DNA of 64,000 nt from Streptantibioticus silvisoli (GCF_027947535.2 NZ_JAAGKO020000045.1:1-64000), one strand, 5' to 3'; numbered from the stretch's first letter, positions 1 through 8,390 are shown. The notes: generated by a model from the sequence alone, not told the origin. Made by a program: numbers and translations.

Positions 1-954
1 GGGGGCGGGGTGGGGCGTGGGGTGGGGCTTGTGGCACGTGCGGGCCGCGATACCCAGCAGCTTGCGCAGTTCGGCCAGTTGGCGCGGGTCCCCGATGACG
101 ACGTGGTTGCCCCAGAAGTCGATGACGAGCAGCGGGGAGCACGCGGCGGTGCGTACCTCCACCTCGCAGACGTCCGGCGTCAGTCCGGGCAGCAGCCGCA
201 CCCTGAGCAGGCCGAAGGGACAGCGCACCGTGATGCCCAGGCCCGGGACGAAGACCCCGACGTGGCCCCGTCCGCCGCCCGGGAGGTGTGCGACGGGGGA
301 CGGCAGCCCGATGTGCCCGGGCGGCGCCGGCGGTGCGGTGTGGCGGGGCGGCGTCGGCGGGCGCGGGGCACGGGCGGGGGTACCGGTGGCGCGGGCGGTC
401 GGCAACGCGCCGGACGGGTGCGGGGAGCGCGGTGCCGGGGCGGCGGGCGGCGCGGGCCGGGCGTGGCGCGGCGCGGGCGTCGGGCGGGGCCGCGGGGCGA
501 CCGGCCACCACGGCCGGGGCGGTACCCGGTGCGGGCCGTGCCCGGTGCCGCCCCGGTGGTGCGAGGGCGGCGCGGTGCCCCTGCCGGGGGCGTGGTGGTG
601 CGCCAGGCCGAGAGCGGGCAGCAGGGAGTCCAGCAGGCGCCCGACGGCTCCGGGCTCACGGGCGGCGTCCTCCACCGGGTCGTGGCCGGTGACGGTGAAC
701 GGCGCGGGGGTGCGGTCGCCGGCGTAGCCGATGCCGCCGCTGGCCAGCACCAGGCCCAGCGCGAGCAGCAGCGCGGGCACGGCGAGCAGCCGCCGGCGCA
801 CGGCACGGGACGTCGGCCGGCGACGGACGGCGCGGGAGCCGGGCCGGTGGCGGCCGGCCGCGCGGGACGCGTCGGCGGGCGGCCGTGACAGCCGCCGTAA
901 CGCACGCCTGATCAGCGGCACGCGCCGCCTGGCGTGGTGATCGATTCCGGGCAT
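1..954 (-). CDS. Hypothetical membrane-anchored Pro-rich protein, 3' end beyond window
   Basis: The reading frame is open from an ATG at 954 to the left edge (318 codons, no stop), so the C-terminus is missing. A GGGAGGGG ribosome site lies about 8 bases upstream. The protein begins with a very Arg-rich cytoplasmic stretch (residues 1-55). One hydrophobic segment follows (about 56-78, LLAVPALLLALG), then a His/Pro-rich low-complexity linker of about 120 residues. The tail looks folded and contains CPFGLLRVRLLPG and VCEVEVRT. This fits a type II or signal-anchored protein with an extracytoplasmic C-terminal domain. I do not recognise the family. Reading the same DNA in the other minus frames gives only Arg/Pro-rich nonsense. 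Confidence 0.7.
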   Translation of the reverse strand, partial: MPGIDHHARRRVPLIRRALRRLSRPPADASRAAGRHRPGSRAVRRRPTSRAVRRRLLAVPALLLALGLVLASGGIGYAGDRTPAPFTVTGHDPVEDAAREPGAVGRLLDSLLPALGLAHHHAPGRGTAPPSHHRGGTGHGPHRVPPRPWWPVAPRPRPTPAPRHARPAPPAAPAPRSPHPSGALPTARATGTPARAPRPPTPPRHTAPPAPPGHIGLPSPVAHLPGGGRGHVGVFVPGLGITVRCPFGLLRVRLLPGLTPDVCEVEVRTAACSPLLVIDFWGNHVVIGDPRQLAELRKLLGIAARTCHKPHPTPHPAP

Positions 955-1317
955 GACCGACCGACCCCTCCCGCACTCCCCTGACGGCGCAGGCGGTGCC
1001 TGTGCCGTCTCCCCACCGGGCGAAGAACCTGTCGGCCCGATTCGCCCCTCCGGGACGGAGTTTGTCCTGTGCGGCCGTTCGGCAGACAGACACGCCGCGC
1101 TGATTCACGCGATAGAGGGACATCGGGCGGCGGAAGGTTTAAAGATCGTGCGGAGTGTGACGGTCGCGGCGGACGGCAGTGACACCGGGAGTCGGGTGCG
1201 GCGTGCGGGGCGGACGCGACGGTCCGCCGACCGGACGGCGCGGCGGCTCACGGCCGCGGGCAGCCGAGTGGCGGGAACGGACGTGCGAGGGCGGGAACCG
1301 GGGTGTAAGCAGGAGGC
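955..1317. other. Divergent intergenic region
   Basis: This stretch of about 360 bp separates two divergent genes, so it must contain both promoters. It holds an AT-richer patch around 1136-1146 (GGTTTAAAGATC) that could be part of a promoter. I see no convincing gene, repeat or hairpin. Confidence 0.4.
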
Positions 1318-2484
1318 ATGCGCTTCCGGTTCCGCACCGCGGCACCGCACTGGTTCGAGCGGCCGGGCCGGTGGATGCTCGTCAGCACGCTGGGGCTGGT
1401 CGCGGCCATCGTCACGGCGGAACTGCTGTCCCCGCCCACCGTGCACCTCGGGCCGCTGCTGGTGGTGGCGCCCGCCGTGACGGCGACGTACGCGAGCGCC
1501 CGGCAGACCGGCGTGGTCGGCGCGTTCGCGGTGCTGGTGCTGCTCGGGGTGGGGCTGTACCGCACGTCGCCGCTCAGCGAGAACCTGGTGGTGCAGCTGT
1601 GCGCGCTGGCGGTGCTGACCGTTCTGCTGATGGTGTTCTGCGCGCTGCGCGAGCGGCGCGAACGCGAGCTGAACCGGGCCTGGACCGTGGCGGAGGCGAC
1701 CCAGCGGGTGCTGCTGCGCCCGCTGCCGCACCGGGCGGGACCGCTGTCGATCGCGTCGCGCTACCGGGCCGCGGAGGCGGACACCCGCATCGGCGGCGAC
1801 CTGTTCGCCTGCGCGCGCACCCCGCACGGGACGCGGCTGATGATCGGCGACGTCAGCGGGCGGGGGCTGTCGTCGCTCAGCGACACCGCGATGCTGCTGG
1901 GCGCCTTCCGGGCGGCGGCGCACCGCGAGGCGTCACTGCCCGACCTGGTGCGTTACCTGGAGGGCAGCGTGCGCTGGGCCATGGAGGAGGCCGACGAGAC
2001 GCCGGACCGGGCGCGGCGGGCGCCGGCCGGCCGCGGTGCGGACGAGGACCCGGTGGCCCAACGCCATCCGGCGGAACGCTTCGTGACCGCCGCCGTCCTG
2101 GACATCCCCGACGACGAGCCGCTGGTCAGGATGGTCAACTGCGGTCATCCGCCACCGTTGCTGCTGCGCGGCGGTGACGCCGAACCGTTGATCACACCGG
2201 ACCCGGCGCCGCCGCTGGGTCTCGGCGGGCTGCTCAGGACCCGCTACGACGTACTGACCCACCCCTTCGGGCCGGGCGACCTGCTGCTGCTCTACACCGA
2301 CGGGCTGACCGAGGCGCGTGACCCGGCCGGCGTCTTCTATCCGCTGCCGGACCGGGCGCCGCGCTGGGCCGCGGAGGGCACCGAGGGGCTGCTGTCCCGG
2401 CTCGCGCGGGACGTCGCGGCGTACACCGCCCGCCCGCTGGACGACGACCTGGCGATGGTCGCGGTGCGACGCGACCGGGGCTGA
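1318..2484 (+). CDS. Membrane-bound PP2C/SpoIIE-type serine/threonine phosphatase
   Basis: This 388-residue protein has three hydrophobic helices (about residues 20-38, 44-62 and 65-110) followed by a SpoIIE-like PP2C domain (about 130-385). Metal-binding aspartates are visible in IGGDLF (D161), IGDVSGRG (D178), LLLYTDGLTEARD and LDDDLAMV near the C-terminus. Family members dephosphorylate anti-anti-sigma factors or other Ser/Thr-phosphorylated regulators, here at the membrane. There is no GAF or PAS sensor domain, so any signal is probably sensed through the membrane part. An AGGAGG motif sits almost directly before the ATG, a tight spacing. The gene stands alone between a divergent and a convergent neighbour. 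Confidence 0.88.
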   Translation: MRFRFRTAAPHWFERPGRWMLVSTLGLVAAIVTAELLSPPTVHLGPLLVVAPAVTATYASARQTGVVGAFAVLVLLGVGLYRTSPLSENLVVQLCALAVLTVLLMVFCALRERRERELNRAWTVAEATQRVLLRPLPHRAGPLSIASRYRAAEADTRIGGDLFACARTPHGTRLMIGDVSGRGLSSLSDTAMLLGAFRAAAHREASLPDLVRYLEGSVRWAMEEADETPDRARRAPAGRGADEDPVAQRHPAERFVTAAVLDIPDDEPLVRMVNCGHPPPLLLRGGDAEPLITPDPAPPLGLGGLLRTRYDVLTHPFGPGDLLLLYTDGLTEARDPAGVFYPLPDRAPRWAAEGTEGLLSRLARDVAAYTARPLDDDLAMVAVRRDRG

Positions 2485-2507
2485 CGCGGGCGCCCCGGCG
2501 GCCCGGA

Positions 2508-2720
2508 TCAGCCGCCACCGGGCGGGAGCCGGCGGGAGGCGGGCCACGGGCGGCGGCCGGCCAGCTCGGCCCACTCGCGGTCGTGGCGGCCGGGGACCGT
2601 CCGCCCGGCGCGGACCCAGCCGCGGGCCAACGCCTGGTAGATGGGCTCGTCGGGCACTGGGGGAACCGGTTCCGTACGCGGAGGCCAGACGGGTGGCCAC
2701 CGGTCCGGGGGCGTCGTCAT
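2508..2720 (-). CDS. Small conserved-looking hypothetical protein
   Basis: A 70-residue reading frame starts MTTPPDRWPPVWPPRTEP and then has an amphipathic middle (YQALARGWVRAGRT) and a basic Pro-rich tail. GC at third positions is high in this frame, and the frame fills the gap between the phosphatase and the next gene. No strong ribosome site precedes the ATG at 2720. I do not recognise a domain. The Trp/Pro-rich opening and REWAELAGRRPW-like segment look like a real small protein rather than a shadow. Confidence 0.55.
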   Translation of the reverse strand: MTTPPDRWPPVWPPRTEPVPPVPDEPIYQALARGWVRAGRTVPGRHDREWAELAGRRPWPASRRLPPGGG

Positions 2721-2917
2721 ACCGGGTCAACCGGCAAAACCGCCCTGCGGTCACCCCGTGTCGCCGCCGTTCACCCGTACGTGGGGACCCGGCGTCATGG
2801 CGTTCGACGCGCCGCCCGCCGCCGGGCCGGACCGGCGCCGGTGTCCGAGGTGCGGGGCCGGGCCGGGCGTGCCAGCCTGGGGAACGCGCGAAGCGTGCGA
2901 TCCACAGGAGGTGCGGC

Positions 2918-3088
2918 ATGGGCGCCAACGAGGACTTCAAGCGGCTGGCCAAGGAGATGGCGGAGAAGGCCAGGGCTCAGCGCGAGAAGGGCGCGCAGTC
3001 CCAGGAGAGCACCGACGAGGAGGCCCGGCGCGAGAGCGGGGAGAAGAAGGCGACCGCCGACCCGCGCCGCCGGTCCGACAAGAAGTAG
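2918..3088 (+). CDS. Small highly charged hypothetical protein
   Basis: An ATG at 2918 preceded by AGGAGG at 2906-2911 opens a 56-residue frame rich in Glu, Lys, Arg and Ala. It is predicted to be helical and soluble (FKRLAKEMAEKARAQREKG). It ends SDKK-stop. Longer upstream starts in the same frame run through non-coding-looking sequence, so the start at the strong ribosome site was preferred. There are no Cys residues and no hydrophobic segment. Its function is unknown; similar small charged proteins are common in streptomycetes. Confidence 0.6.
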   Translation: MGANEDFKRLAKEMAEKARAQREKGAQSQESTDEEARRESGEKKATADPRRRSDKK

Positions 3089-3103
3089 TCCGACAAGAAG
3101 TAG
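3074..3103 (+). repeat. Tandem 15-bp repeat containing the stop codon
   Basis: The 15-mer TCCGACAAGAAGTAG occurs twice in direct succession, followed by a degenerate third unit (TCCGAGAAGCAACGG). Each unit reads S-D-K-K-stop in the frame of the small charged gene, so the duplication placed a second identical terminus behind the first. Confidence 0.9.
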
Positions 3104-3254
3104 TCCGAGAAGCAACGGGTGACCGCCACGACCAGGCGGTGACCACCACGACCGAGGGGCCGGGCGCGAGCGCGGCCCCTGAGGCGTGCCCGGTTCCGCC
3201 GCGCGGACCTGTGCGGAGCGCCGGGGCCGGCCTCGGGGAAACGTGGGACCGGCG

Positions 3255-3281
3255 GGCGTGCCCGGCGGACCCGGGCACGCC
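3255..3281. terminator. Bidirectional hairpin terminator
   Basis: A perfect 11-bp stem (GGCGTGCCCGG / CCGGGCACGCC) with a 5-base loop lies between the convergent small charged gene and the hpnH-like gene. The position suits termination from both sides. There is no long T tract, as usual in streptomycetes. Confidence 0.75.
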
Positions 3282-3291
3282 TGAGGCGGGA

Positions 3292-4293
3292 TCAGCCGGT
3301 CATCGCGCGCAGCGACTCGCGCAGGGAGCCCATGGTGGCCAGGACGGCGGTGGGTTCGTAGCCGCAGTGCGCCATGCAGTTGTCGCAGCGCGGGTCCTTG
3401 CCGCGGCCGTACTTCTCCCAGTCGGTGTCCTCCAGCAGCTCCCGGTAGCTCTCGGCGTAGCCGTCGGACATCAGGTAGCAGGGCTTCTGCCAGCCGAGCA
3501 GGGAGTAGGACGGGATCGCCCACGGGGTGCACTCGAAGTCGGTGCGGCCCTCCAGGAAGTCCAGGTAGAGCTCGGAGTGGTTCAGCCGCCACTTCTTGCG
3601 GCGGCCCTCACCGAACGCCTTCTTGAACAGCTGACGGGTCTGCTCGACGCCGAGGAAGCGGTCCTGGTCGGGCGCCTTCTCGTAGGCGTACCCGGGGGAG
3701 ATCTCCATCCGGTCGACCTTCAGGTCGTTGTTGAGGTAGTCGAGCACCTCGATGACGTCCTGGGGGCTGTCGTTGTTGAAGAACGTGGAGTTGGTGTAGA
3801 CGGCGAACCCGGCCTGCTTGGCCTGGCGGATGGCCTCGATCGCCTGGTCGAAAACACCGTCCTTGCTCACCGACTCGTCATGCCGCTCGCGCAGGCCGTC
3901 GATGTGCACCATCCACGCGAAGTTGCGGTGCGGACGGAACTTGTGCAGGTGCTTGGGGAGCAGGACCGCGTTGGTGCACAGCACGACGAACTTGCCGCGC
4001 GAGAGCAGTTCCTTGGTCATGACGTCGATCTGCGGGTGCATCAGCGGCTCACCGCCGGCCAGCGACACCATCGGCGCGCCGCACTCCTCGACGGCCCCGA
4101 TGACCTGCTCGACCGGCATACGCTTCTTGAGCACGCTGGCCGGGTGCTGGATCTTTCCGCAGCCGTTGCACGCGAGGTTGCAGGCGAAGAGCGGTTCCAC
4201 CTCGACGATCAGCGGGAACTTCTCCACCCGCTTGATCTTCTGCTTGATCAGGTAGCTGCCCATCTTGACCGTGAGGTTGAGCGGGAGTCCCAT
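3292..4293 (-). CDS. hpnH: HpnH-like radical SAM enzyme (adenosylhopane synthesis family)
   Basis: This 333-residue protein carries the radical-SAM CxxxCxxC cluster motif as C38, C42 and C45 in FACNLACNGCGK. It also has the family signatures VSLAGGEPLMHPQID, VHIDGLRERHDESV and GRGKDPRCDNCMAHCGYEP, the last possibly binding an auxiliary cluster. HpnH joins a 5'-deoxyadenosyl radical to diploptene in side-chained hopanoid synthesis. The ATG at 4293 has GGAG six bases upstream; an in-frame ATG two codons earlier is possible. No squalene-hopene cyclase or other hpn gene is nearby, so this may be a stand-alone paralogue with a different lipid substrate. A perfect palindrome lies about 90 bp upstream. 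Confidence 0.88.
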   Translation of the reverse strand: MGLPLNLTVKMGSYLIKQKIKRVEKFPLIVEVEPLFACNLACNGCGKIQHPASVLKKRMPVEQVIGAVEECGAPMVSLAGGEPLMHPQIDVMTKELLSRGKFVVLCTNAVLLPKHLHKFRPHRNFAWMVHIDGLRERHDESVSKDGVFDQAIEAIRQAKQAGFAVYTNSTFFNNDSPQDVIEVLDYLNNDLKVDRMEISPGYAYEKAPDQDRFLGVEQTRQLFKKAFGEGRRKKWRLNHSELYLDFLEGRTDFECTPWAIPSYSLLGWQKPCYLMSDGYAESYRELLEDTDWEKYGRGKDPRCDNCMAHCGYEPTAVLATMGSLRESLRAMTG

Positions 4294-4380
4294 GTCCATC
4301 TCCGTTCCCGAGCCCGGGCGGCTCCTGACCGGCCTGCCGACTGGGCTGATGACCCACGGCACCCAGTTCCCTGATACCAA

Positions 4381-4395
4381 CATACAGTCTGTATG
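4381..4395. promoter_or_regulatory. Palindromic operator candidate upstream of hpnH
   Basis: CATACAGTCTGTATG is a perfect 7+1+7 inverted repeat in the promoter-distance region of the hpnH-like gene, followed on the minus strand by TATGTTGGTATC. Palindromes of this type are typical TetR/GntR-class operators. No regulator gene adjoins, so it would be controlled in trans. Confidence 0.5.
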
Positions 4396-4981
4396 CCCGG
4401 GGCGTCTCGCTGACCTGCGCATCCGTGTGTCGAATCGGCTGTGACCTGCCAGGACGGGTTACGCGGGTCGCCCGGGTCGGGGGCGGGAACGGTACGAACT
4501 CGCCCCCGATCCGCCTTGGCTGACGAGAGCCCGGAGGGGGTTCCTTCTCCGGAGGCGACCCTGTCGACCGGGGTTCGGGGTTCGGGGTTCGGGGTTCGGT
4601 CAGGGGTACGGGGAGAGCGGAGGCATCGGGCATTTGGTCAGCGGGGAGTGGTGATGGTGCGCTTGCCGCCGAGAGGAAAGGCCGGACGCACGGGGGCACA
4701 TGGCGCTGCGGGTCCCGCCAAGGTCTTCCACGAGGCCGTAACCGAGGCCGACCGACTGATCGCCCCCGTCGCACCGACCACGGTCGAGCGCCGCCAGCCC
4801 GCCACCACCTTCGAGAACGCCGAACGCGCCGCCGCGCCGAACACCCGCGAGTCACCGCCCATCTGGTTCCGGTCAAGGTCGGCGACCTCACCCGCCACGG
4901 TCGAGGGGCACGAGGCGAACAGCTCGCACCGAGCGCCCCGGACAGTCGACAGCTCCGTAGCCAGTCCACAACGCTGTCGTA
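4396..4981. other. Intergenic region with 7-bp repeats and a coding-like relic
   Basis: The region contains four perfect tandem copies of GGGTTCG (4571-4598). At about 4714-4900 on the plus strand there is a stretch with strongly GC-biased third positions (reading AKVFHEAVTEADRLIAPVAP and TFENAERAAAPNT). It has no credible start and dissolves into low-quality sequence, so it looks like a gene relic rather than a working gene. I cannot name it. Confidence 0.3.
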
Positions 4982-5794
4982 CTACCGATCGCACCCGCGC
5001 GTCGCAGCGGTGATGAGCCCTTCGAGGTGAGGGTCTGGCCAGGGGCGGTCGGCCGTGATGTCGCGACGGCGGCCGGCGGCGATGTCCTGGAACAGGTCGG
5101 CGTGCGGGCCGTCGTCGGGGCCGCGGTAAGCAGTGGGCCAGTGTCCGGTCCAGGCCCAGGACAGGCCGGCCCCGGCAGCGTGGCGGTCGTCCTGCGGGGT
5201 GCAGGTGACGGCTTCGTCCTCGCCGGTCGCGGCGAGTTGGCGGGCGATGTGCGGGGAGATGACGTGGACCAGGCCGGCGCGATAGGGGAACGGCAGCGGC
5301 AGGTCGGGGTGATGGGCGAGGTCGTAGTCGATGAACTCGACGTGTCCGTCCGGCAGGACGACAGCGTTCTCCGGCTGGACGTCCCCGTGGAGCCAGCCCG
5401 CGGCGTGCAGCTGGTGCAGCGCGTCGAACATCGCGTCGGCAGCTCGCCGCATACCCTCGCGCTCCGCCGGGGTGGCGGTGCCGTTGCGGGCAGGGGCGAA
5501 CAGGTCCCAGATGGAGGAGCCGTCGAGCCAGGGGATGGCCAGCCACCGGCCGGCGTCGCCGTAGCCGGACTGGCTTCCGGGGCGGAGGCCCTGGCGGTGG
5601 AGCAGGTCGTAGACGGCCGCTTCGTGGTCGAGGTGCCCACGCGCTCCGGGGACGGCGGTCTTCACCGCCCAGTTCTCCAGATGCCAGATGTCGGCTCCTT
5701 TGCGGCCGGTGACGTGTTCGGGTGCTGTTCGCAGGCCGAGGGTTTCAGCGGCGGCTTCGGCCAAGTGGAGGGCAGGGATGTGGGCGGTGGGCAT
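4982..5794 (-). CDS. Protein-kinase-fold enzyme of the peptide cluster
   Basis: This 270-residue protein has a compact kinase fold: lysine K45 in WAVKTA, glutamate E58, a catalytic loop H136-GDVQPE-N143 (HxDxxxxN pattern) and a metal-binding IDYD at 155-158. It lacks any membrane segment or sensor domain. The fold covers both Ser/Thr kinases and small-molecule phosphotransferases, so the substrate is not decided by sequence. GGAG lies six bases before the ATG; a GTG four codons upstream is possible. It is the last gene of a four-gene minus-strand unit behind a short peptide gene, 38 bp after the second kinase-like gene. A role in phosphorylating the peptide is an inference. Confidence 0.75.
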   Translation of the reverse strand: MPTAHIPALHLAEAAAETLGLRTAPEHVTGRKGADIWHLENWAVKTAVPGARGHLDHEAAVYDLLHRQGLRPGSQSGYGDAGRWLAIPWLDGSSIWDLFAPARNGTATPAEREGMRRAADAMFDALHQLHAAGWLHGDVQPENAVVLPDGHVEFIDYDLAHHPDLPLPFPYRAGLVHVISPHIARQLAATGEDEAVTCTPQDDRHAAGAGLSWAWTGHWPTAYRGPDDGPHADLFQDIAAGRRRDITADRPWPDPHLEGLITAATRGCDR

Positions 5795-5832
5795 GGAGGT
5801 CTCCACGATGGTGCGCAGGTGGTGATGGGCCG

Positions 5833-6705
5833 TCAGTCGGCCAAGCCGTCGAGCGTAGCGAGTGCGGTGGCCGACTGATACGCGCGCAGGGCGGTGCGCA
5901 GCAGCTGTGCGGTCCAACGGGCACCGTGCCAGCCGGTGGCCTCGGCGTACAGGTTCAGCAGGTATGGAGCGGGAACGGAATGGCCGGCCTGGCGCAGGAC
6001 CGCGGGCAGGCTGATGAGGTCGATCAGGCCGGTGATGTCCGGGCGCAAGGTCTCGATGTCGAGCAGGGCCGGGCTGCCGTCGGCTCGGCGGCGCAGGTGG
6101 TCGGGTTTGAGGTCGAGGTGGCCGAGCGGGACGTGGCCGGATCCGTGGGCTTCCCCGCACAGGGCGAGGACGTCGGTCCAGGCATGCCGGTCGGTGATCC
6201 AGGCGGGTACGGCGGCCTGGTGGTCGATCCGCAGGGACGTGGTTGCCTCGGCGGTGGCGTCGTCGTAGTGCGCGGAGGCGCAGTGGACGGCGGCGACCGC
6301 CGTGACGAGGTCGTGCGGGACGCGGTCTTCTGACCAGTCGACAGGCCGGGGCAGGTACGGAATCAGCAGGGACCGGGAAACGTCGTCGGCGCAGATGAGG
6401 TCGGGGATCACGGGTGTGGGCGCGGTGAGGGCGTAGGCGAGGGCTTCGCCCTGGTAGCGCTCGGGGTCGGCGTGGACCTTGAGGACAGCGATGGGCGGGA
6501 CGCCGATGGCGGCGACGGTTGTGCCGGAGTTTCGCGCGAGCAGCCGGAGAGAGCCGCGGGCGGCCGGCTCGCCGGGGTGGTGTCGGTCGAGGAGGCCGTA
6601 GAGCCTGCGGATGGCGGTCGCCTCGTCCAGTACTTCAGCGGGGCGGTTGTCGCGGGTGCGGGCGAGGCCGGCCAGGGCCTCGCCCGCTGTGGCGGGAGTG
6701 GTCAC
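5833..6705 (-). CDS. Aminoglycoside-phosphotransferase-like kinase-fold protein
   Basis: A 290-residue protein with an APH/choline-kinase style layout: K76 in AVLKVH, E87, a catalytic loop H196-LDLKPD-H203 and D216 in LLDIETL. The usual catalytic-loop Asn is replaced by His203, so metal binding may be altered or the enzyme may be specialised. The N-terminal 30 residues resemble a helical docking segment. Its GTG start at 6705 overlaps the stop of the MBL gene by four bases (GTGA), indicating translational coupling. Known relatives phosphorylate antibiotics, sugars or, in class V lanthipeptide systems, Ser/Thr side chains. The last option is suggested only by the peptide gene in this operon. 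Confidence 0.7.
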   Translation of the reverse strand: MTTPATAGEALAGLARTRDNRPAEVLDEATAIRRLYGLLDRHHPGEPAARGSLRLLARNSGTTVAAIGVPPIAVLKVHADPERYQGEALAYALTAPTPVIPDLICADDVSRSLLIPYLPRPVDWSEDRVPHDLVTAVAAVHCASAHYDDATAEATTSLRIDHQAAVPAWITDRHAWTDVLALCGEAHGSGHVPLGHLDLKPDHLRRRADGSPALLDIETLRPDITGLIDLISLPAVLRQAGHSVPAPYLLNLYAEATGWHGARWTAQLLRTALRAYQSATALATLDGLAD

Positions 6706-8160
6706 ACCTGGGCCGGGATTTCGCGCAGCAGGCGGGTGTACGACTGCTGTGCGAGGTCGGGGCGCTGGTGTTCGCCGTAAACCTGGAAGAGGGTGTAGGC
6801 GAGGCTGTCGAGGGGGCGGCCGACGTTCCACGCCTGCATGGAGGCCAGGGCGATGTCCCAGACCTGGACGTCGCCGCGAATCAGGCCGATGAAGTCCTGG
6901 AAGTACATGCGCAGGCCGAATGGGTAACGCGACATCGCCTCGTCCAGCGACACGGGGGTGGCCGGGTCGAACGCGGCGGTGGTGATGTTCCATGCATAGT
7001 GCTGGTTGCCGCCGGGGGCGTCGAGCAGCGTCAGGCTGATCCGGTGTGCGCCCAGCGGTCCCTGAAGGTAGTCGTGGAGGCTGGCGGCGAGCTGGCCGGC
7101 CGGGGTGGGCACAAGGTCCTGGCCGAGTCGGCGCAGGGCGGCGTCGAGATCGGCGAGAGCCTGTTCCGGGTTCCCGTGCTCCGGGGCGATGGGTTGAGGG
7201 ACGGGTGGGACGGGCTGGGCGAGGTATTCGGCGTGTGCCCGCCGACCGGCCGCCTCGCTGTCCGTGTCGGGGGTGATCCAGTCGGCCTGGTCGCGGGTGA
7301 CGGGACCGTCGGCGGGGATGGTGAGGCGGTCGCCGGGGCGGGGGCCGTGGACGGTGAACAGGTGCTGGAGCTGGTTGGCGGCGTCGGCGAGAACGCGGTG
7401 GTCGGAGTACAGGTAGGGGCCGTGCGGGGTGTGCGGCGGGACGAATCCGTTGCCGCACAGCGCGATGTCGCGCACGCCGTCGAGGCGTTCGGGGTAGTCG
7501 AGCAGGAGTTCCTTCAGCACGGCCAGGCCGGTGTGTCGGGCGCGGGCGTCGCCGCCGGCCCCGGGCAGCAGGTTGGTGTCCGAGCCCAGCGTGCCGGGTG
7601 GGCTGATCTGCGAGTTGTTCGAGACGACCGCGAGCCGGGGCATCGGCTGCCGCTCGGCGTCGATGTCGGCCACGTATTCGTCGGACAGGTCGGCGTCCAC
7701 GCCGATGAAGACCGCCGGACCATCGCCGTACCGGATGACCGGCTGCACGACGCGGTTCTCCCAGAACAGCGTCCTGGCCCCGGCCGGGTAGAGACGCACC
7801 GTCAGGTCACCGAACGCGGTCCCGGTCGTGTGATCGACGCGGTGGACGGTGAAGCCGAGCGCGGTGATGACGTCTTCGACCGCCGATGGAAGCATCATGC
7901 CGGTCAGCACCGGAACGGATCTGTCGAGCCGGTCCAGGCTCGCGGGGTGGAAGTGGTCCAGGTGCTCGTGGCTGAGCACGACCGCGTCGAGCCGCGGCAT
8001 GAGCGCGGTGTTCACCGAGCGGGGCGGCCAGACGCGGAACGCACCGCCGAGCCCGAAACTCACCTCCAGGACCGGATCGACCAGCACCGCGTGCCCCCCC
8101 GGCCTCCACCAGCCAGGTCTGGTGACCGACGAACGTCATCCGCACAGCAGCGTCCTTCAC
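6702..8160 (-). CDS. MBL-fold metallohydrolase, interrupted by a one-base frameshift
   Basis: The main frame (6702-8087) encodes an UlaG-like metallo-beta-lactamase fold with HEHLDH (about residues 64-69 of the restored protein), a D in GVDADLSDEY and a long C-terminal extension ending LAQQSYTRLLREIPAQV. Its natural N-terminus (MTFVGHQTWLVEAGG) lies in another frame just upstream. Removing one G from the G7 run at 8094-8100 joins the two as EAGGHAVLVDPVLE, exactly the expected family opening. The likely start is a GTG at 8160 behind GGAAGAGG, or the ATG at 8139. An internal GTG at 8087 would make a protein lacking the first beta strands. The gene is coupled to the downstream kinase gene. The substrate is unknown; the context suggests peptide or metabolite processing. 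Confidence 0.75.
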
Positions 8161-8187
8161 GACCTCTTCCTCTCTCACGGGGGTGAC

Positions 8188-8234
8188 CGCGCGGGGCGGA
8201 CTACCGGCAACCAGCCGCTGGTCCGCCCCGCGCG
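8188..8234 (-). terminator. Strong hairpin between peptide gene and MBL gene
   Basis: A perfect 14-bp stem (CGCGCGGGGCGGAC / GTCCGCCCCGCGCG) with a 19-base loop begins 10 bases after the peptide stop codon. Such attenuating hairpins are common behind RiPP precursor genes, where they let the precursor be made in excess of the modifying enzymes. Confidence 0.7.
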
Positions 8235-8243
8235 ACGGGGTGA

Positions 8244-8390
8244 TCAGCGGTGGTAGGTGTACGGCTTGTCGTCCGCCGCGCCGCTGCTCCGGAACCGCGC
8301 GATGCGCTGCTGGAGCGCGGCGACGGCCTTCGGGTCGACGCTCGTGCTGACCGGACTGCCGGCCAACGCCTCCTGCGTGGACTGCTGCAT
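8244..8390 (-). CDS. 48-residue peptide, candidate RiPP precursor
   Basis: An ATG at 8390 follows a perfect AGGAGG and opens a 48-codon frame. The peptide begins MQQSTQEALAGSPVSTS. Its middle is helix-prone (KAVAALQQRIARF), and it has a Ser/Gly/Ala-rich joint and a distinctive C-terminus DDKPYTYHR. There is no signal peptide and no Cys. It is the first gene of a minus-strand set with an MBL protein and two kinase-fold proteins, separated from them by a strong hairpin, and is divergent from a TPR regulator. Size, layout and gene company fit a ribosomal precursor with an N-terminal leader and a Tyr/Thr/His-containing core. No lanthionine, YcaO or radical SAM maturase is present, so the class is open. 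Confidence 0.65.
   Translation of the reverse strand: MQQSTQEALAGSPVSTSVDPKAVAALQQRIARFRSSGAADDKPYTYHR

Noticed and set aside
4571..4598. GGGTTCG repeat as a telomere or G-quadruplex element
   Set aside because: Only four 7-bp units in an intergenic gap; too short to argue a structural role, kept as a simple repeat.
4441..5013. 190-codon plus-strand frame upstream of the kinase-fold gene
   Set aside because: No ribosome site, contains the GGGTTCG repeat, and only a short inner part shows coding bias; described as a possible relic instead.
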